From Bin5 sp965218625 (GTDB lineage Bacteria; Chloroflexota; Anaerolineae; Caldilineales; Caldilineaceae): a DNA stretch of 64,000 nucleotides. A model generated the notes under the pieces. The model saw nothing but the letters and a program-made list of their open reading frames with translations. It did no database searches and was not told the origin of the DNA. Numbering within the stretch: the first letter of the stretch is position 1; every line of letters starts with the position of its first letter. Location: the NCBI GenBank assembly GCA_965218625.1, contig CBDCLG010000011.1:1-64000 (forward strand), written 5' to 3'. A program made the position numbers and the translations under genes. Positions 33,704 through 41,816 of the stretch are shown here, piece after piece.

Positions 33704-33989
33704 GGTCGTCCTCCTGATGCCAGCATAACGGGAATGGCAAGACCGATTTCAAGCCTTGCTCCAGTATACACTACCTTCTGAACCTAGTTTACCACAGATC
33801 TGCACAACAAATCAAGCTCAGGCGTAGGCCAATTGTCCAAATTGGCCCGGCCCTGTCTGTTGCTTCCTCGTGAACTGCATGATTCCTGTTCGTCTATATC
33901 TCTCCGGGCAGAATAGATGAATATCCACCATACCGCCTTGGTGGCGCCCTGGGACCCACAGTATTGCCCTGGGGCGGCCTGGCGTTTTT

Positions 33990-34640
33990 CTATTCAAGGG
34001 TTACGATGCCATTCGGCGTCTCAAGCCTCGCCCGCATCGCCGCAACTGGCCCAGCCGCAACCAGAATTTCGACGTGCAACGCCGACAGCATCGGCTGCAC
34101 TTCGGCAGGTCGAGGATGGAACAAAGCGAGCTCCAGCAACCTCGCGCCCTGTGTGGATGTCTTCGCGGGATGGGGCGTACCCTCGCCCCACTCTATCAGA
34201 AACGGCACCAGGCCGTCGCCGGGTGGAGGCCAGCTTTCCTGCGCCTCCGGTCGTTTCGTCGTTCGCCAGCGCAATTCAACGCCGTCCGGCCGCGTTCGAC
34301 CGCCTTCGACTATCACGCCGGGGTCATAGCCCGCCGCCTGCGCTGCCTGCGCCACCTCTTCCAGCGAAGGAGCCAGTACCGCCCAGGTCGCCAACTTGCC
34401 GACATGCAGAATGTCCAGACCGAAGGCAAGAGGCTCGCTTGAATTACCCGGCCGCTGCGCCGGATCGGGGGCAATGACTTCCAAATAACAGTTCTGGTTC
34501 AGAGATAGCAGCGCGTTATGCGTTCCGTTCGGATGCTGACCGCCCGCCGAGGGCCGCACACCCAGCAGCGCCGTCAGTTTATCAACAGCCTTGTCCAGGT
34601 CGGGCGCCGCATATACAAGATGATCAGCTGCAAGTGCCAT
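33990..34640 (-). CDS. VOC/glyoxalase-like domain protein
   Basis: A 216-residue protein of the glyoxalase-like (PF13468-type) branch of the VOC superfamily. The N-terminal paired beta-alpha-beta-beta-beta units show as LAADHLVYAAPDLDKAVDKLTALLGV, with a metal-ligand His in DHLVYAA, then GTHNALLSLNQNCYLEVIAPDP with a second metal-binding Glu. A second module begins with a GLDILHVGKLATWAVLAPSLEEVA segment. The chemistry cannot be specified; VOC enzymes include isomerases, dioxygenases and resistance proteins. It is divergent from the PhyH gene at 34816 and shares a 175-base intergenic region with it. Confidence 0.8.
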   Translation of the reverse strand: MALAADHLVYAAPDLDKAVDKLTALLGVRPSAGGQHPNGTHNALLSLNQNCYLEVIAPDPAQRPGNSSEPLAFGLDILHVGKLATWAVLAPSLEEVAQAAQAAGYDPGVIVEGGRTRPDGVELRWRTTKRPEAQESWPPPGDGLVPFLIEWGEGTPHPAKTSTQGARLLELALFHPRPAEVQPMLSALHVEILVAAGPVAAMRARLETPNGIVTLE

Positions 34641-34815
34641 TCATGCCTCTTCGTTTCGTCGCGCTCTGCTTGTCATCCATCAATTGTAGTACAATGACGG
34701 AGACACGAATTCGAGCTTCCTACCCTCGACCGGCCGGAATTCCGGCATCTCAGGCAGCATTGTAGCCTACTCACAAAAGCCGACAAAATGTGTGCGTCAC
34801 TCAACAGGTGCAGCG

Positions 34816-35652
34816 ATGAACGCCGACTTCACCAAACCGTCCGAAATCGAAATTTTTCTTTTCGACCTGAGGGGCTATCTGCTGCTGAAAAACGCGCTGT
34901 CTGAAACGGAAGTGGCCGCGTGCAACAACGGGATCGAAGCCGTTCTTCCCCTCGAAGTCGGCCGCTGGGCCGGCTACATACACGGCCACCAGTACGGGAC
35001 CGACGATGGCCTCAACCTGCAGCAGATCTACGAGGCCGGGCCCGCCTTCGAAAATCTGATCGACCATCCCTCCTGGATCGAGAAGGTGAAGTTCTTCGTC
35101 GGCGGCGAAGGCACGTTCGACTATCATCATGGGCCGCTTTTCATCGACGAAAACTTCGCCAACCTGCGCGGTCCCGGCGAGGCCATCGGCATCCACTCAG
35201 GTGGGCACTGGGCAGTGAAGCGCAACCAGTTCCGCTTCCATGCCGGACGCTTTATGAGCGGACAGGTCAACCTGCTCGTCGCTTTGACCGACATCGGCCC
35301 AGGCGACGGCGGTACGATGGCGATCCCCGGCAGCCACAAGTCCAATTTCCCGCCGCCGGAATACGACGACCATTCCATCGCGCTAGGCGGCTCGGCGGAT
35401 GAGATCTTCGGCGCCGAGGAAATCTACATGGACGCCGGCGACGCGCTGATCTTCGTCGACACCATCTGCCACGGCTCCGCCCGCCGCACTGCCCCCGGCG
35501 ATCGCCGCGTCGTTGTCTACCGCTATGGCCCGTCTTGGGGCTTCTTTCGCTTCGGTTACCGGCCGTCCCCGCAGCTCCTCGAGCGGCTTACTCCCGCCCG
35601 ACGCGAGATCGTTTGGCCGCACGACGTGATGGAGCGGGAACCGCAGATGTAG
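34816..35652 (+). CDS. PhyH-family protein with His-x-Gly in place of His-x-Asp
   Basis: A 278-residue protein with the PhyH fold: FLFDLRGYLLLKNALSETEV at the N-terminus and LVALTDIGPGDGGTMAIPGSHKSN, the canonical strand-loop. The iron triad is atypical: at the position of His-x-Asp it has H127-S128-G129 (GIHSGGH), while the distal His is H219 (DTICHGSA) with Arg 230/231 for 2-oxoglutarate. Loss of the carboxylate leaves an open coordination site, as in Fe(II)/2-oxoglutarate halogenases, though non-halogenating proteins can also lack it. The start ATG at 34816 is chosen for its AGGTG upstream; a GTG at 34792 is weaker. It is convergent with an aldo/keto reductase. Confidence 0.82.
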   Translation: MNADFTKPSEIEIFLFDLRGYLLLKNALSETEVAACNNGIEAVLPLEVGRWAGYIHGHQYGTDDGLNLQQIYEAGPAFENLIDHPSWIEKVKFFVGGEGTFDYHHGPLFIDENFANLRGPGEAIGIHSGGHWAVKRNQFRFHAGRFMSGQVNLLVALTDIGPGDGGTMAIPGSHKSNFPPPEYDDHSIALGGSADEIFGAEEIYMDAGDALIFVDTICHGSARRTAPGDRRVVVYRYGPSWGFFRFGYRPSPQLLERLTPARREIVWPHDVMEREPQM

Positions 35653-35664
35653 GCGCCAGCTCGA

Positions 35665-36651
35665 TCATCGCATACGAGAGGGAACAAACCACATATCGAG
35701 GCTATCGCCCACAGCCCTTTTGAGCGGTTCAGTTGCCCGGGCAAGGCGACTATGGACCTCCTTGGAAAGCCTCAGCTCGAGCGACGGAAGGTTGCGACGC
35801 ACTTCCTCTGCGTTGCGTGCGCCGACCAGCAGCGAGGTGACGCCCTCCTGCTGACGCAGCCAGGCCAGCGAGACCGCGGCCATCGGTTCGCCCAGTCCTT
35901 CGGCAATTTCCCGGATTCCGGCCACCGCAGCAAACAGCTCCTCCTCGCATCCGGCCTCACCATGTTCCGACATGGGCCGCGCGCCTGAGTAGAGGCGCGT
36001 GCGCGCCAGGCCTACTGGCATCTCGTCGGCGCTGGTGTAGCGGCCGGTTAGCACGCCCTGCGCCAGCGGGCTGTAGCAGATCACGCCGATGCCGTTCGAC
36101 CGGCACAGCGGCATTACCGCGCGCTCGATGCCGCGCCAAGCCAGGCTGAACGGCAGTTGATCGCTAACGCTCCGGCCCAATTCGATCATCTCCGACAGAT
36201 CCCGGACCGCGAAGTTGCAGACTCCGTACGCGCGAATCTTGCCCTGCTCCTGCAGCATTTCAAGCGCGCCCACCGTCTCGGCCATCGGCACGTCCCGGTT
36301 CGGCCAGTGAATTTGGTACAGGTCAATGTAGTCGGTCTGCAGCGCCGTCAGGCTGCGCTCGCAAGCCTGTCTCAAATCGTTGGCGGCCAAGTTGGCCGCG
36401 CTGACTTTCGTGGCGATGACCGCTTCGGTTCGCCGCCCCTTCAGGCCGCGTCCCAGTACCTCCTCCGAGCGCCCGTATCCCTCCGCCGTGTCGAAAAAGT
36501 TGATGCCCTCATCGAGCGCAGCGTGGACCGCCGCGATCGAATCTGCGTCCGCCTGCGCGCCCCACACGTCGCCGCCCGCAAACGGCCAGCAGCCCAGCGC
36601 GATCGCCGATACTCTCATATCGTCCCGACTTCCCAGTGCCCTGTACAGCAT
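35665..36651 (-). CDS. Aldo/keto reductase
   Basis: A 328-residue NADPH-dependent oxidoreductase with a TIM barrel. The catalytic tetrad is D54 and Y59 (FFDTAEGYG), K82 (IATKVS) and H115 (LYQIHWPNRD). GVCNF, later RSNGIGVICYSPLAQGVLTG, and a C-terminal VGARNAEEVRRNL match the cofactor site of the family. The ATG at 36651 has GGAGG about nine bases upstream. It is convergent with the PhyH gene and divergent from the esterase gene. The substrate is probably a sugar or keto-acid derivative, but no specific one is indicated. Confidence 0.92.
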   Translation of the reverse strand: MLYRALGSRDDMRVSAIALGCWPFAGGDVWGAQADADSIAAVHAALDEGINFFDTAEGYGRSEEVLGRGLKGRRTEAVIATKVSAANLAANDLRQACERSLTALQTDYIDLYQIHWPNRDVPMAETVGALEMLQEQGKIRAYGVCNFAVRDLSEMIELGRSVSDQLPFSLAWRGIERAVMPLCRSNGIGVICYSPLAQGVLTGRYTSADEMPVGLARTRLYSGARPMSEHGEAGCEEELFAAVAGIREIAEGLGEPMAAVSLAWLRQQEGVTSLLVGARNAEEVRRNLPSLELRLSKEVHSRLARATEPLKRAVGDSLDMWFVPSRMR

Positions 36652-36773
36652 CAGTCACACCCTCCTCCCGTCTTTTGAGCCTGAAAGCTACCCCAGCGGT
36701 GGATCTTTTGCAAGGGCCCGAATCGTGGTACTCTCTTGTTAAGATTTCGACCGTTAAAGTTGGAGTTTTGCCC

Positions 36774-37829
36774 GTGCCAAGCATTCGCAGCCGCCTGTTC
36801 AAGGAGTTTTTCCGCCAGCGCAACAAACGCCTCCCGCTTGACCGCCCTTTAGATGACCAGCGCAGCACGATTGACATGCGCGGCGGCCGCCTGCCGATGG
36901 CCGCCGGGATGCAGGCCATGCCGGTCGACGCCTATGGCGTACCGTCTGAATGGCTCGATAGCCGCGACACTCGTTCGGACAGGGCGTTTCTCTACCTGCA
37001 CGGCGGCGGCTATTTCATTGGCTCGTGCCGGTCGCACCGCAATTTCGTCTCCCACATCGCCGCCGCCTGTCGCGCCCGCACACTGCTGCCCGAATACCGC
37101 CTCGCCCCGGAAAACCCCTTCCCTGCCGGACTGCTGGACACCCGCGCCGCGTACCGCTTCCTTCTGGCCCAGGGATATCCGCCCGAAAGGATCGTTGTCG
37201 GCGGTGAATCGTCGGGGGGAGGCCTGGCGCTGGCGCTGCTCCAGACCCTGCGCGACGAACGCATGCAGATGCCCGCCGGCGCCGTTCTGCTCTCTCCATG
37301 GACCGACCTGATCGGTACCGGCGCCAGCGTCCGTACCCGTGCCCGCCGTGACCCGTGGCTGCGCCCCGCCGGCATCGAACTCCTCGCGAATCGCTACCGC
37401 AACGGCACGCCTAGCGACCACTCGCTCGTGTCGCCGCACTATGCCGAGATGCACGGCCTGCCACCCCTGCTGATTCACGCCGGTGACGACGAAATTCTTC
37501 TTGACGATTCGACGCGCCTGGCGGAAAAAGCGACCGCCGCCGGCGTTGACGTTTCGCTCAAGATCTGGGACGGCCTCTGGCACGCCTTCCACGCCTTCTA
37601 TCCCTGGGTGCCGGAGGCGCGGCAAGCGCACAACGAAATCGGTAATTGGGTCGCTCTTCGAACATCAGCGGTGACTGCCGATGATACGCTCAGCCGACGT
37701 TCGCAGCGAAACGGAAGCGCGCCAATGGGAGGCGCGACTCAATCGGGAGCGGCCCGAACGGTCGCAGGTGGCCGCCTGGATCGTGTCCAGGACCTGCGGC
37801 GCGCCAGCCAACTCGCCGCGAGTGATTGA
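36774..37829 (+). CDS. Alpha/beta hydrolase, hormone-sensitive-lipase family esterase
   Basis: A 351-residue esterase. The oxyanion-hole motif is HGGG (76-79), the nucleophile S146 lies in GESSGG, the acid D239 is in AGDDEILLDD, and the His is H270 in LWHAFH. The start is GTG at 36774 with GGAG at 36762-36765; the frame is open from 36636 without a start signal. The C-terminal 50 residues, after EIGNW, look unlike the family and overlap the next gene by about 150 bases. If one G of the GGG near 37650 is an error, the protein would end ..SLFEHQR at 37674, seven bases before the next ATG, which is a more natural end. Substrate unknown. Confidence 0.85.
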   Translation: MPSIRSRLFKEFFRQRNKRLPLDRPLDDQRSTIDMRGGRLPMAAGMQAMPVDAYGVPSEWLDSRDTRSDRAFLYLHGGGYFIGSCRSHRNFVSHIAAACRARTLLPEYRLAPENPFPAGLLDTRAAYRFLLAQGYPPERIVVGGESSGGGLALALLQTLRDERMQMPAGAVLLSPWTDLIGTGASVRTRARRDPWLRPAGIELLANRYRNGTPSDHSLVSPHYAEMHGLPPLLIHAGDDEILLDDSTRLAEKATAAGVDVSLKIWDGLWHAFHAFYPWVPEARQAHNEIGNWVALRTSAVTADDTLSRRSQRNGSAPMGGATQSGAARTVAGGRLDRVQDLRRASQLAASD

Positions 37830-38337
37830 GCTGGCCTGCGGCGGGGGCTACCTCGCGGAACACCTTTTCCGCCACCTCCCGTCAGCTCGCTACTGCGGCT
37901 TCGACCTCTCGCCGCACCTGCTCGACTTCGCCCGCGGCCGGCTCGCCGGCGAGCCGGACGAATCTGCGGCCCGTCGCGCAAATAATTTAGTGTGCGTCGA
38001 CCTGGTAAGCGAAGACTGGGAGTCGAAGTTGCCGGCGTTGGACTGGGCCGGGCAGGTGGACGCGGTTATCTCGCTGCAGGCGCTGCATGACCTTGGTGGG
38101 CTCGCAGAGCAGACCAAAGTGCTGGCGCAGGCGCGCCTCCTCCTCCGCCCCGGCGGGCAGGTTATCTATGGCGATCTGCTCCAGGACGCCTCCAACCCGC
38201 ACCCCAGCCGTTTCACCGCCGCCCAACACGAGGATATGTTGCAGGCGGCCGGATTTGTACCCGTTCCGGAAGGTCAGCCGGCCGCCGCGGAGAGCGCCCT
38301 CTTCGGCGATTTCGGCTGTTTCCGGCGCCGGAAATGA
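37681..38337 (+). CDS. Class I SAM-dependent methyltransferase (A)
   Basis: A 218-residue methyltransferase. The SAM loop is VIELACGGGYLAEHLF (near 49-64), the acidic residue is in YCGFDLSPHLLDFARG, and motifs IV to V are in DAVISLQALHDL and LLRPGGQVIYGDL. It is probably a small-molecule O- or N-methyltransferase. It overlaps the end of the esterase frame (see that entry) and its stop overlaps the start of a second methyltransferase by four bases (ATGA), so the two are translationally coupled. The substrate cannot be told. Confidence 0.85.
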   Translation: MIRSADVRSETEARQWEARLNRERPERSQVAAWIVSRTCGAPANSPRVIELACGGGYLAEHLFRHLPSARYCGFDLSPHLLDFARGRLAGEPDESAARRANNLVCVDLVSEDWESKLPALDWAGQVDAVISLQALHDLGGLAEQTKVLAQARLLLRPGGQVIYGDLLQDASNPHPSRFTAAQHEDMLQAAGFVPVPEGQPAAAESALFGDFGCFRRRK

Positions 38338-39215
38338 AGACTACCGCCCTCGCCCGCAGGAATCCTCCCCTCGAGGAGCAGGACAACCCGAGCCAGCAAG
38401 CATTCTGCCCCTACTATCGCAGTGGCGACCAGTTGAGGACAAAGCATCAGCGCTCGAACATGGCCTCCGGTCGCCGCCTCGAAAGCTGGGCGCTCGACCT
38501 TCTGCCACTACGTCCCGACACAAGCGTGCTGGACGCCGGCTGCGGCTGGGGCCGCTTTACCTGGCCGCTCGTCGAAACCCACCGCCTGGCGCCGGCCAAC
38601 ATCACTTGCTGCGACAGCTCGATCGGGATGTTGCAGACCGCATCTGAGGAAGCGGAGCGGCGCGGACATCGCCTGCATCTCGCCGCCGCCGACATCCAGA
38701 CCCTGCCATTTCCCAGCGCTCGCTTTGACGGCGCGATGGCCAATCATGTACTCTACCATCTGCCAGACATTCCCGCCGGGATTCGCGAATTGGCGCGAGT
38801 CGTGAAGAAAGACGGCTGGGTCTTGGCCACCACCAACAGCGATGAAATATCCGTGCCGGTCCTGGAATACCACTACGCCGCACTCGACGAGATGGGAATC
38901 GACTACGTTTCCGAGACCCGCTCCCCCTTTTCGATGGAGAACGGAGCGCAGCTCCTGCAACCTTCTTTCGAGAATGTGCGCCGGTTCTACTTTGAAGATG
39001 AGACCATCTACGACTCGGCAGATGAGTTCCTGGCCGGCTACAAAACGATTGGCCGTTACCGCAACTTGCTGGCGCGCGACGACATAGGCCTGGAAGCCAA
39101 AGAAAGGCTGCCGCTTCTAGTGCGCGAATTTGCGGACAGGGAAATCCACCAGCATGGCGTGCTGCGCTCGCCGGTGCGGATGGGCGCATTTGTGTGCACC
39201 GGCCCGATTTCCTGA
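38334..39215 (+). CDS. Class I SAM-dependent methyltransferase (B)
   Basis: A 293-residue methyltransferase with an N-terminal helical extension before the SAM loop VLDAGCGWGRFTW (near 65-77), the acidic CCDSSIGMLQTA, ADIQTLPFPSARFDGAMANHVLYHLPD (motif IV-V) and VKKDGWVLATT. The start overlaps the stop of methyltransferase A (ATGA). Two consecutive unrelated-sequence methyltransferases could modify the same molecule at two positions; that is inference from gene order. It ends 80 bases before the MOSC gene. Confidence 0.85.
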   Translation: MKTTALARRNPPLEEQDNPSQQAFCPYYRSGDQLRTKHQRSNMASGRRLESWALDLLPLRPDTSVLDAGCGWGRFTWPLVETHRLAPANITCCDSSIGMLQTASEEAERRGHRLHLAAADIQTLPFPSARFDGAMANHVLYHLPDIPAGIRELARVVKKDGWVLATTNSDEISVPVLEYHYAALDEMGIDYVSETRSPFSMENGAQLLQPSFENVRRFYFEDETIYDSADEFLAGYKTIGRYRNLLARDDIGLEAKERLPLLVREFADREIHQHGVLRSPVRMGAFVCTGPIS

Positions 39216-39295
39216 CAACAGATAGCGTGTGCGGCCGGTGACGATAGGGGCCGCGGTCAGCCTTGCAGCGCACAAGGCCTAGCGGAGATCAACTG

Positions 39296-39823
39296 ATGAG
39301 TACTCTGAACCCAGAAAGCGACGTGGCAAAACTCATGGCGAAACAATCAAGAGACGGGACGGTTGCGTGGATTGGTGTGCGTCCGGCGCGGCGCGGCCAA
39401 CTCCAGCCGGTGGATGCGGTCGAAGCCGTGCCCGGCAGCGGCCTCCGGGGCGATCACTTTCACGGGCAGGGCGACGGCAAGCGCCAGGTGACCCTGATCC
39501 AGGGCGAGCACCTCGACGCGGTCGGAGCATTCCTGCGCGGCGCCTCGCCGGATCCCGCGCTGACGCGACGCAACATCGTCGTGCGCGGCGTCAACCTGTT
39601 CAGCCTCCAGGACAGGCGCTTTCGCATCGGCGCAGCGGTCTTCGAGCACAGCGGGCCCTGCCACCCGTGCAGCCGCATGGAGGAGAATCTCGGCCCGGGC
39701 GGCTACAACGCCATGCGCGGCCACGGCGGCATCACTGCCAGGGTCGTGGAGGGCGGCACAGTTCGCGTCGGCGACGCAGTGGAGCGGCTTCCGCTGGGCG
39801 AAGAGGTTGTCGAGGGGAACTAA
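39296..39823 (+). CDS. MOSC-domain protein
   Basis: A 175-residue protein of the MOSC family, linked to transfer of sulphur or molybdenum cofactor. The conserved motif region is visible as LIQGEHLDAVGAFLRG, then RRNIVVRGVNLFSLQDRRFRIGAAVFEHSGPCHPCSRME, with the conserved Cys in GPCHPC, then MRGHGGITARVVEGGTVRVGDAVE. The ATG at 39296 has GGAG nine bases upstream; the frame is open from 39263. No molybdenum enzyme lies nearby, although a mobA-like gene is present at 26.1 kb. Its end overlaps a glycosyltransferase gene on the other strand by four bases (both stop codons). Confidence 0.85.
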   Translation: MSTLNPESDVAKLMAKQSRDGTVAWIGVRPARRGQLQPVDAVEAVPGSGLRGDHFHGQGDGKRQVTLIQGEHLDAVGAFLRGASPDPALTRRNIVVRGVNLFSLQDRRFRIGAAVFEHSGPCHPCSRMEENLGPGGYNAMRGHGGITARVVEGGTVRVGDAVERLPLGEEVVEGN

Positions 39824-40776
39824 GCGCTGGATGCAGCGAGCGGGCCATAGACCGCCCGCAGGCTGGCCGCCTCGTTGTCGGGATTCTGGTAGGCGCCGGC
39901 CGTCCGCCGTGCGTTCTCGGTGACCCGATCGAAGGCGTCCGGGTCGGCGGCAATTTCGCGAAGGGCCTGCTCCAGCTGCTCCCCGAGCGCGGGGACGTTT
40001 CCGTTCTCCACCAGAATGCAGTTCTGGCCCGTGCCTTCGCCCCGCATGTAGACGCCGCCGATGCCGCTGTAGCCCACGACCAGGCAGCCGCAGGCCATCG
40101 CCTCGAGGACGGAAGTGTTCATGCCCTCCTGCATATTGGTGGATACGTATACGGTGGCTTGACGCAGATGGCGGGCATACTCGTCCTCGCTCAGCCCGCG
40201 CAGCGGCATCCATTCGAACTCGGTGAAGGGCGGACCCTTAGCGAACAAAATACTGTGCAGCCAGGCAGCCGAACGCTCCTTGCGGGTCAGGTAGCAGACC
40301 TTGGGGCGTTTCTGGTCCGGCGCGAAGCGGTAACGCGACTCGTTCACATATTCGCTGATCAACGTCGCTTCGATGCCCATGCTCCAGCGAAGATACTCCT
40401 GGATGAGCGGCGACTTGGTGATCACCCTTTCGATGCCGAAGCTGCGCCAGGTCTGCCCGGCAGGCAGATTCCAGTAAGTGGGCGACCAGCTCAGCGCTAT
40501 CACGATCCGTTCACCGGCGAAGCGGGCTGTCTGCTGCATGATTTGGGGCATCACCTCGGGGATGACGAGAACATCCCGCGGCGTGAACTGCGGACGGTCC
40601 GACAGCCAGATCGTCGGCGCCTCGTAACCGTGCCAGGTCACCTGGAACGGCCGCTTCTGGTGGACGATCCAGGCGTCGGACCCCATCTCCTTCAGCCGCT
40701 GCGCATGGCGGTACAGCGTTTTGATGCCGCCTGAAGGCTGGGGAAAATCGGGACAAAAGTAGAGAATGCGTGACAT
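39820..40776 (-). CDS. Glycosyltransferase, GT4-like
   Basis: A 318-residue glycosyltransferase of the GT-B fold. The N-terminal domain starts MSRILYFCPDFPQPSGGIKTL, typical of GT4 acceptors. The C-terminal donor-binding domain has VCYLTRKER and ATVYVSTNMQEGMNTSVLEAMACGCLVVGYSGIGG, with the E-x7-E donor motif. The ATG at 40776 was chosen because the preceding frame has no start features. It shares a promoter region with the divergent 2-hydroxyacid dehydrogenase gene. The donor and acceptor sugars are unknown. Confidence 0.82.
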   Translation of the reverse strand: MSRILYFCPDFPQPSGGIKTLYRHAQRLKEMGSDAWIVHQKRPFQVTWHGYEAPTIWLSDRPQFTPRDVLVIPEVMPQIMQQTARFAGERIVIALSWSPTYWNLPAGQTWRSFGIERVITKSPLIQEYLRWSMGIEATLISEYVNESRYRFAPDQKRPKVCYLTRKERSAAWLHSILFAKGPPFTEFEWMPLRGLSEDEYARHLRQATVYVSTNMQEGMNTSVLEAMACGCLVVGYSGIGGVYMRGEGTGQNCILVENGNVPALGEQLEQALREIAADPDAFDRVTENARRTAGAYQNPDNEAASLRAVYGPLAASSA

Positions 40777-40863
40777 CGGGCAGCTGCTTTCTTTACCTTT
40801 CTGAGATTGCTTGAGAAACGTCTGAATCTGAACACTCTGCAACAGGTCGCAAAGGAGGATCCA

Positions 40864-41802
40864 GTGCCCTATCAAATCTTGACCGACTCAGCGCTGCCGC
40901 CGGACATGGCGGGCATGGTCGTCGACAGCTGCGACGTTCACATCTGGGACCTCACCGCAGATGACCCGATCCTGGCGCAGATCGAAGGCTTCATCGTCTA
41001 CGGCCATCCAATAGTACCCGGCTCGCTGATGGACAAGATGCCCAAGCTGCGTTGTCTCAGCAACTTTGGCGTCGGCGTCGACCACATCAACCTGGAAGAC
41101 GCCAAGGCCCGCGGCCTCCCGGTCGGTTTCACACCCGGTTTCGTCAACGGCGTCACCGCCGACATGGCCTTTGCCATGCTCATGGCGATCGGCCGCAACA
41201 TCATCCAGGGCTGGCGCCACGCCCGCGGGCCCGACTACCTTGCCTACGACGCCAACATCCTGCACGGCCACGAGATCTACGGCTCGACGCTCGGCATTGT
41301 CGGCATGGGCAGAGTCGGTCGCGAGATCGCCCGCCGCGCCGTCGGGTTCGACATGAACGTTCTCTACCACAACCGCAATCCCAGCCCGGACGCCGCCAAC
41401 TTGAATGCATCCTACCGCACCTTGGAAGGGCTGCTGGACGAGGCCGATTTCGTCGTCCTGAGCGTGCCGATGTCGCCGCAGACCCGCCATCTGATCGGTG
41501 CCGCCGAGCTTGCCCGCATGAAGGAGACCGCCTACCTGGTCAACGTCGCCCGCGGCGGCGTTGTCGACCACGACGCGCTGGTGGACGCGCTGCAGCGCAA
41601 CGAGATCGCCGGCGCCATCATGGATGTGACCGACCCGGAGCCCCTGCCGCGCGATCATCGGCTGCTGCGGCTCGACAACTGCGTCATTTTGCCCCATCTT
41701 GGCAGTGCCTCGCGCCAATCGCGTTACCGCATGGCCCGCCGCACCGTTGACAACCTGCTCGCCAGCCTGCGCGGGGAAGAGATGCCTAGCCGCGCAGCAT
41801 AG
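40864..41802 (+). CDS. D-isomer 2-hydroxyacid dehydrogenase (A)
   Basis: A 312-residue NAD-dependent enzyme of the D-2-hydroxyacid dehydrogenase superfamily (glyoxylate reductase, phosphoglycerate dehydrogenase type). The NAD loop is STLGIVGMGRVGREIA. The catalytic Arg is in VNVARGGVVD, the Glu is in the TDPEPLP stretch, and the His is in LPHLGSAS. The GTG start at 40864 follows AAAGGAGG (40851-40858), an ideal ribosome-binding site; the frame is open upstream to 40807. It ends 14 bases before the convergent cytochrome peroxidase gene. The substrate is probably a short 2-keto acid, otherwise undetermined. Confidence 0.92.
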   Translation: MPYQILTDSALPPDMAGMVVDSCDVHIWDLTADDPILAQIEGFIVYGHPIVPGSLMDKMPKLRCLSNFGVGVDHINLEDAKARGLPVGFTPGFVNGVTADMAFAMLMAIGRNIIQGWRHARGPDYLAYDANILHGHEIYGSTLGIVGMGRVGREIARRAVGFDMNVLYHNRNPSPDAANLNASYRTLEGLLDEADFVVLSVPMSPQTRHLIGAAELARMKETAYLVNVARGGVVDHDALVDALQRNEIAGAIMDVTDPEPLPRDHRLLRLDNCVILPHLGSASRQSRYRMARRTVDNLLASLRGEEMPSRAA

Positions 41803-41816
41803 CGCACGCATCCAGC

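Noticed and set aside
39367..40734. A 455-codon plus-strand frame covering the MOSC and glycosyltransferase region
   Set aside because: It runs across two unrelated genes in another frame, is rich in Arg, Gln and Pro, and has no recognisable motif.
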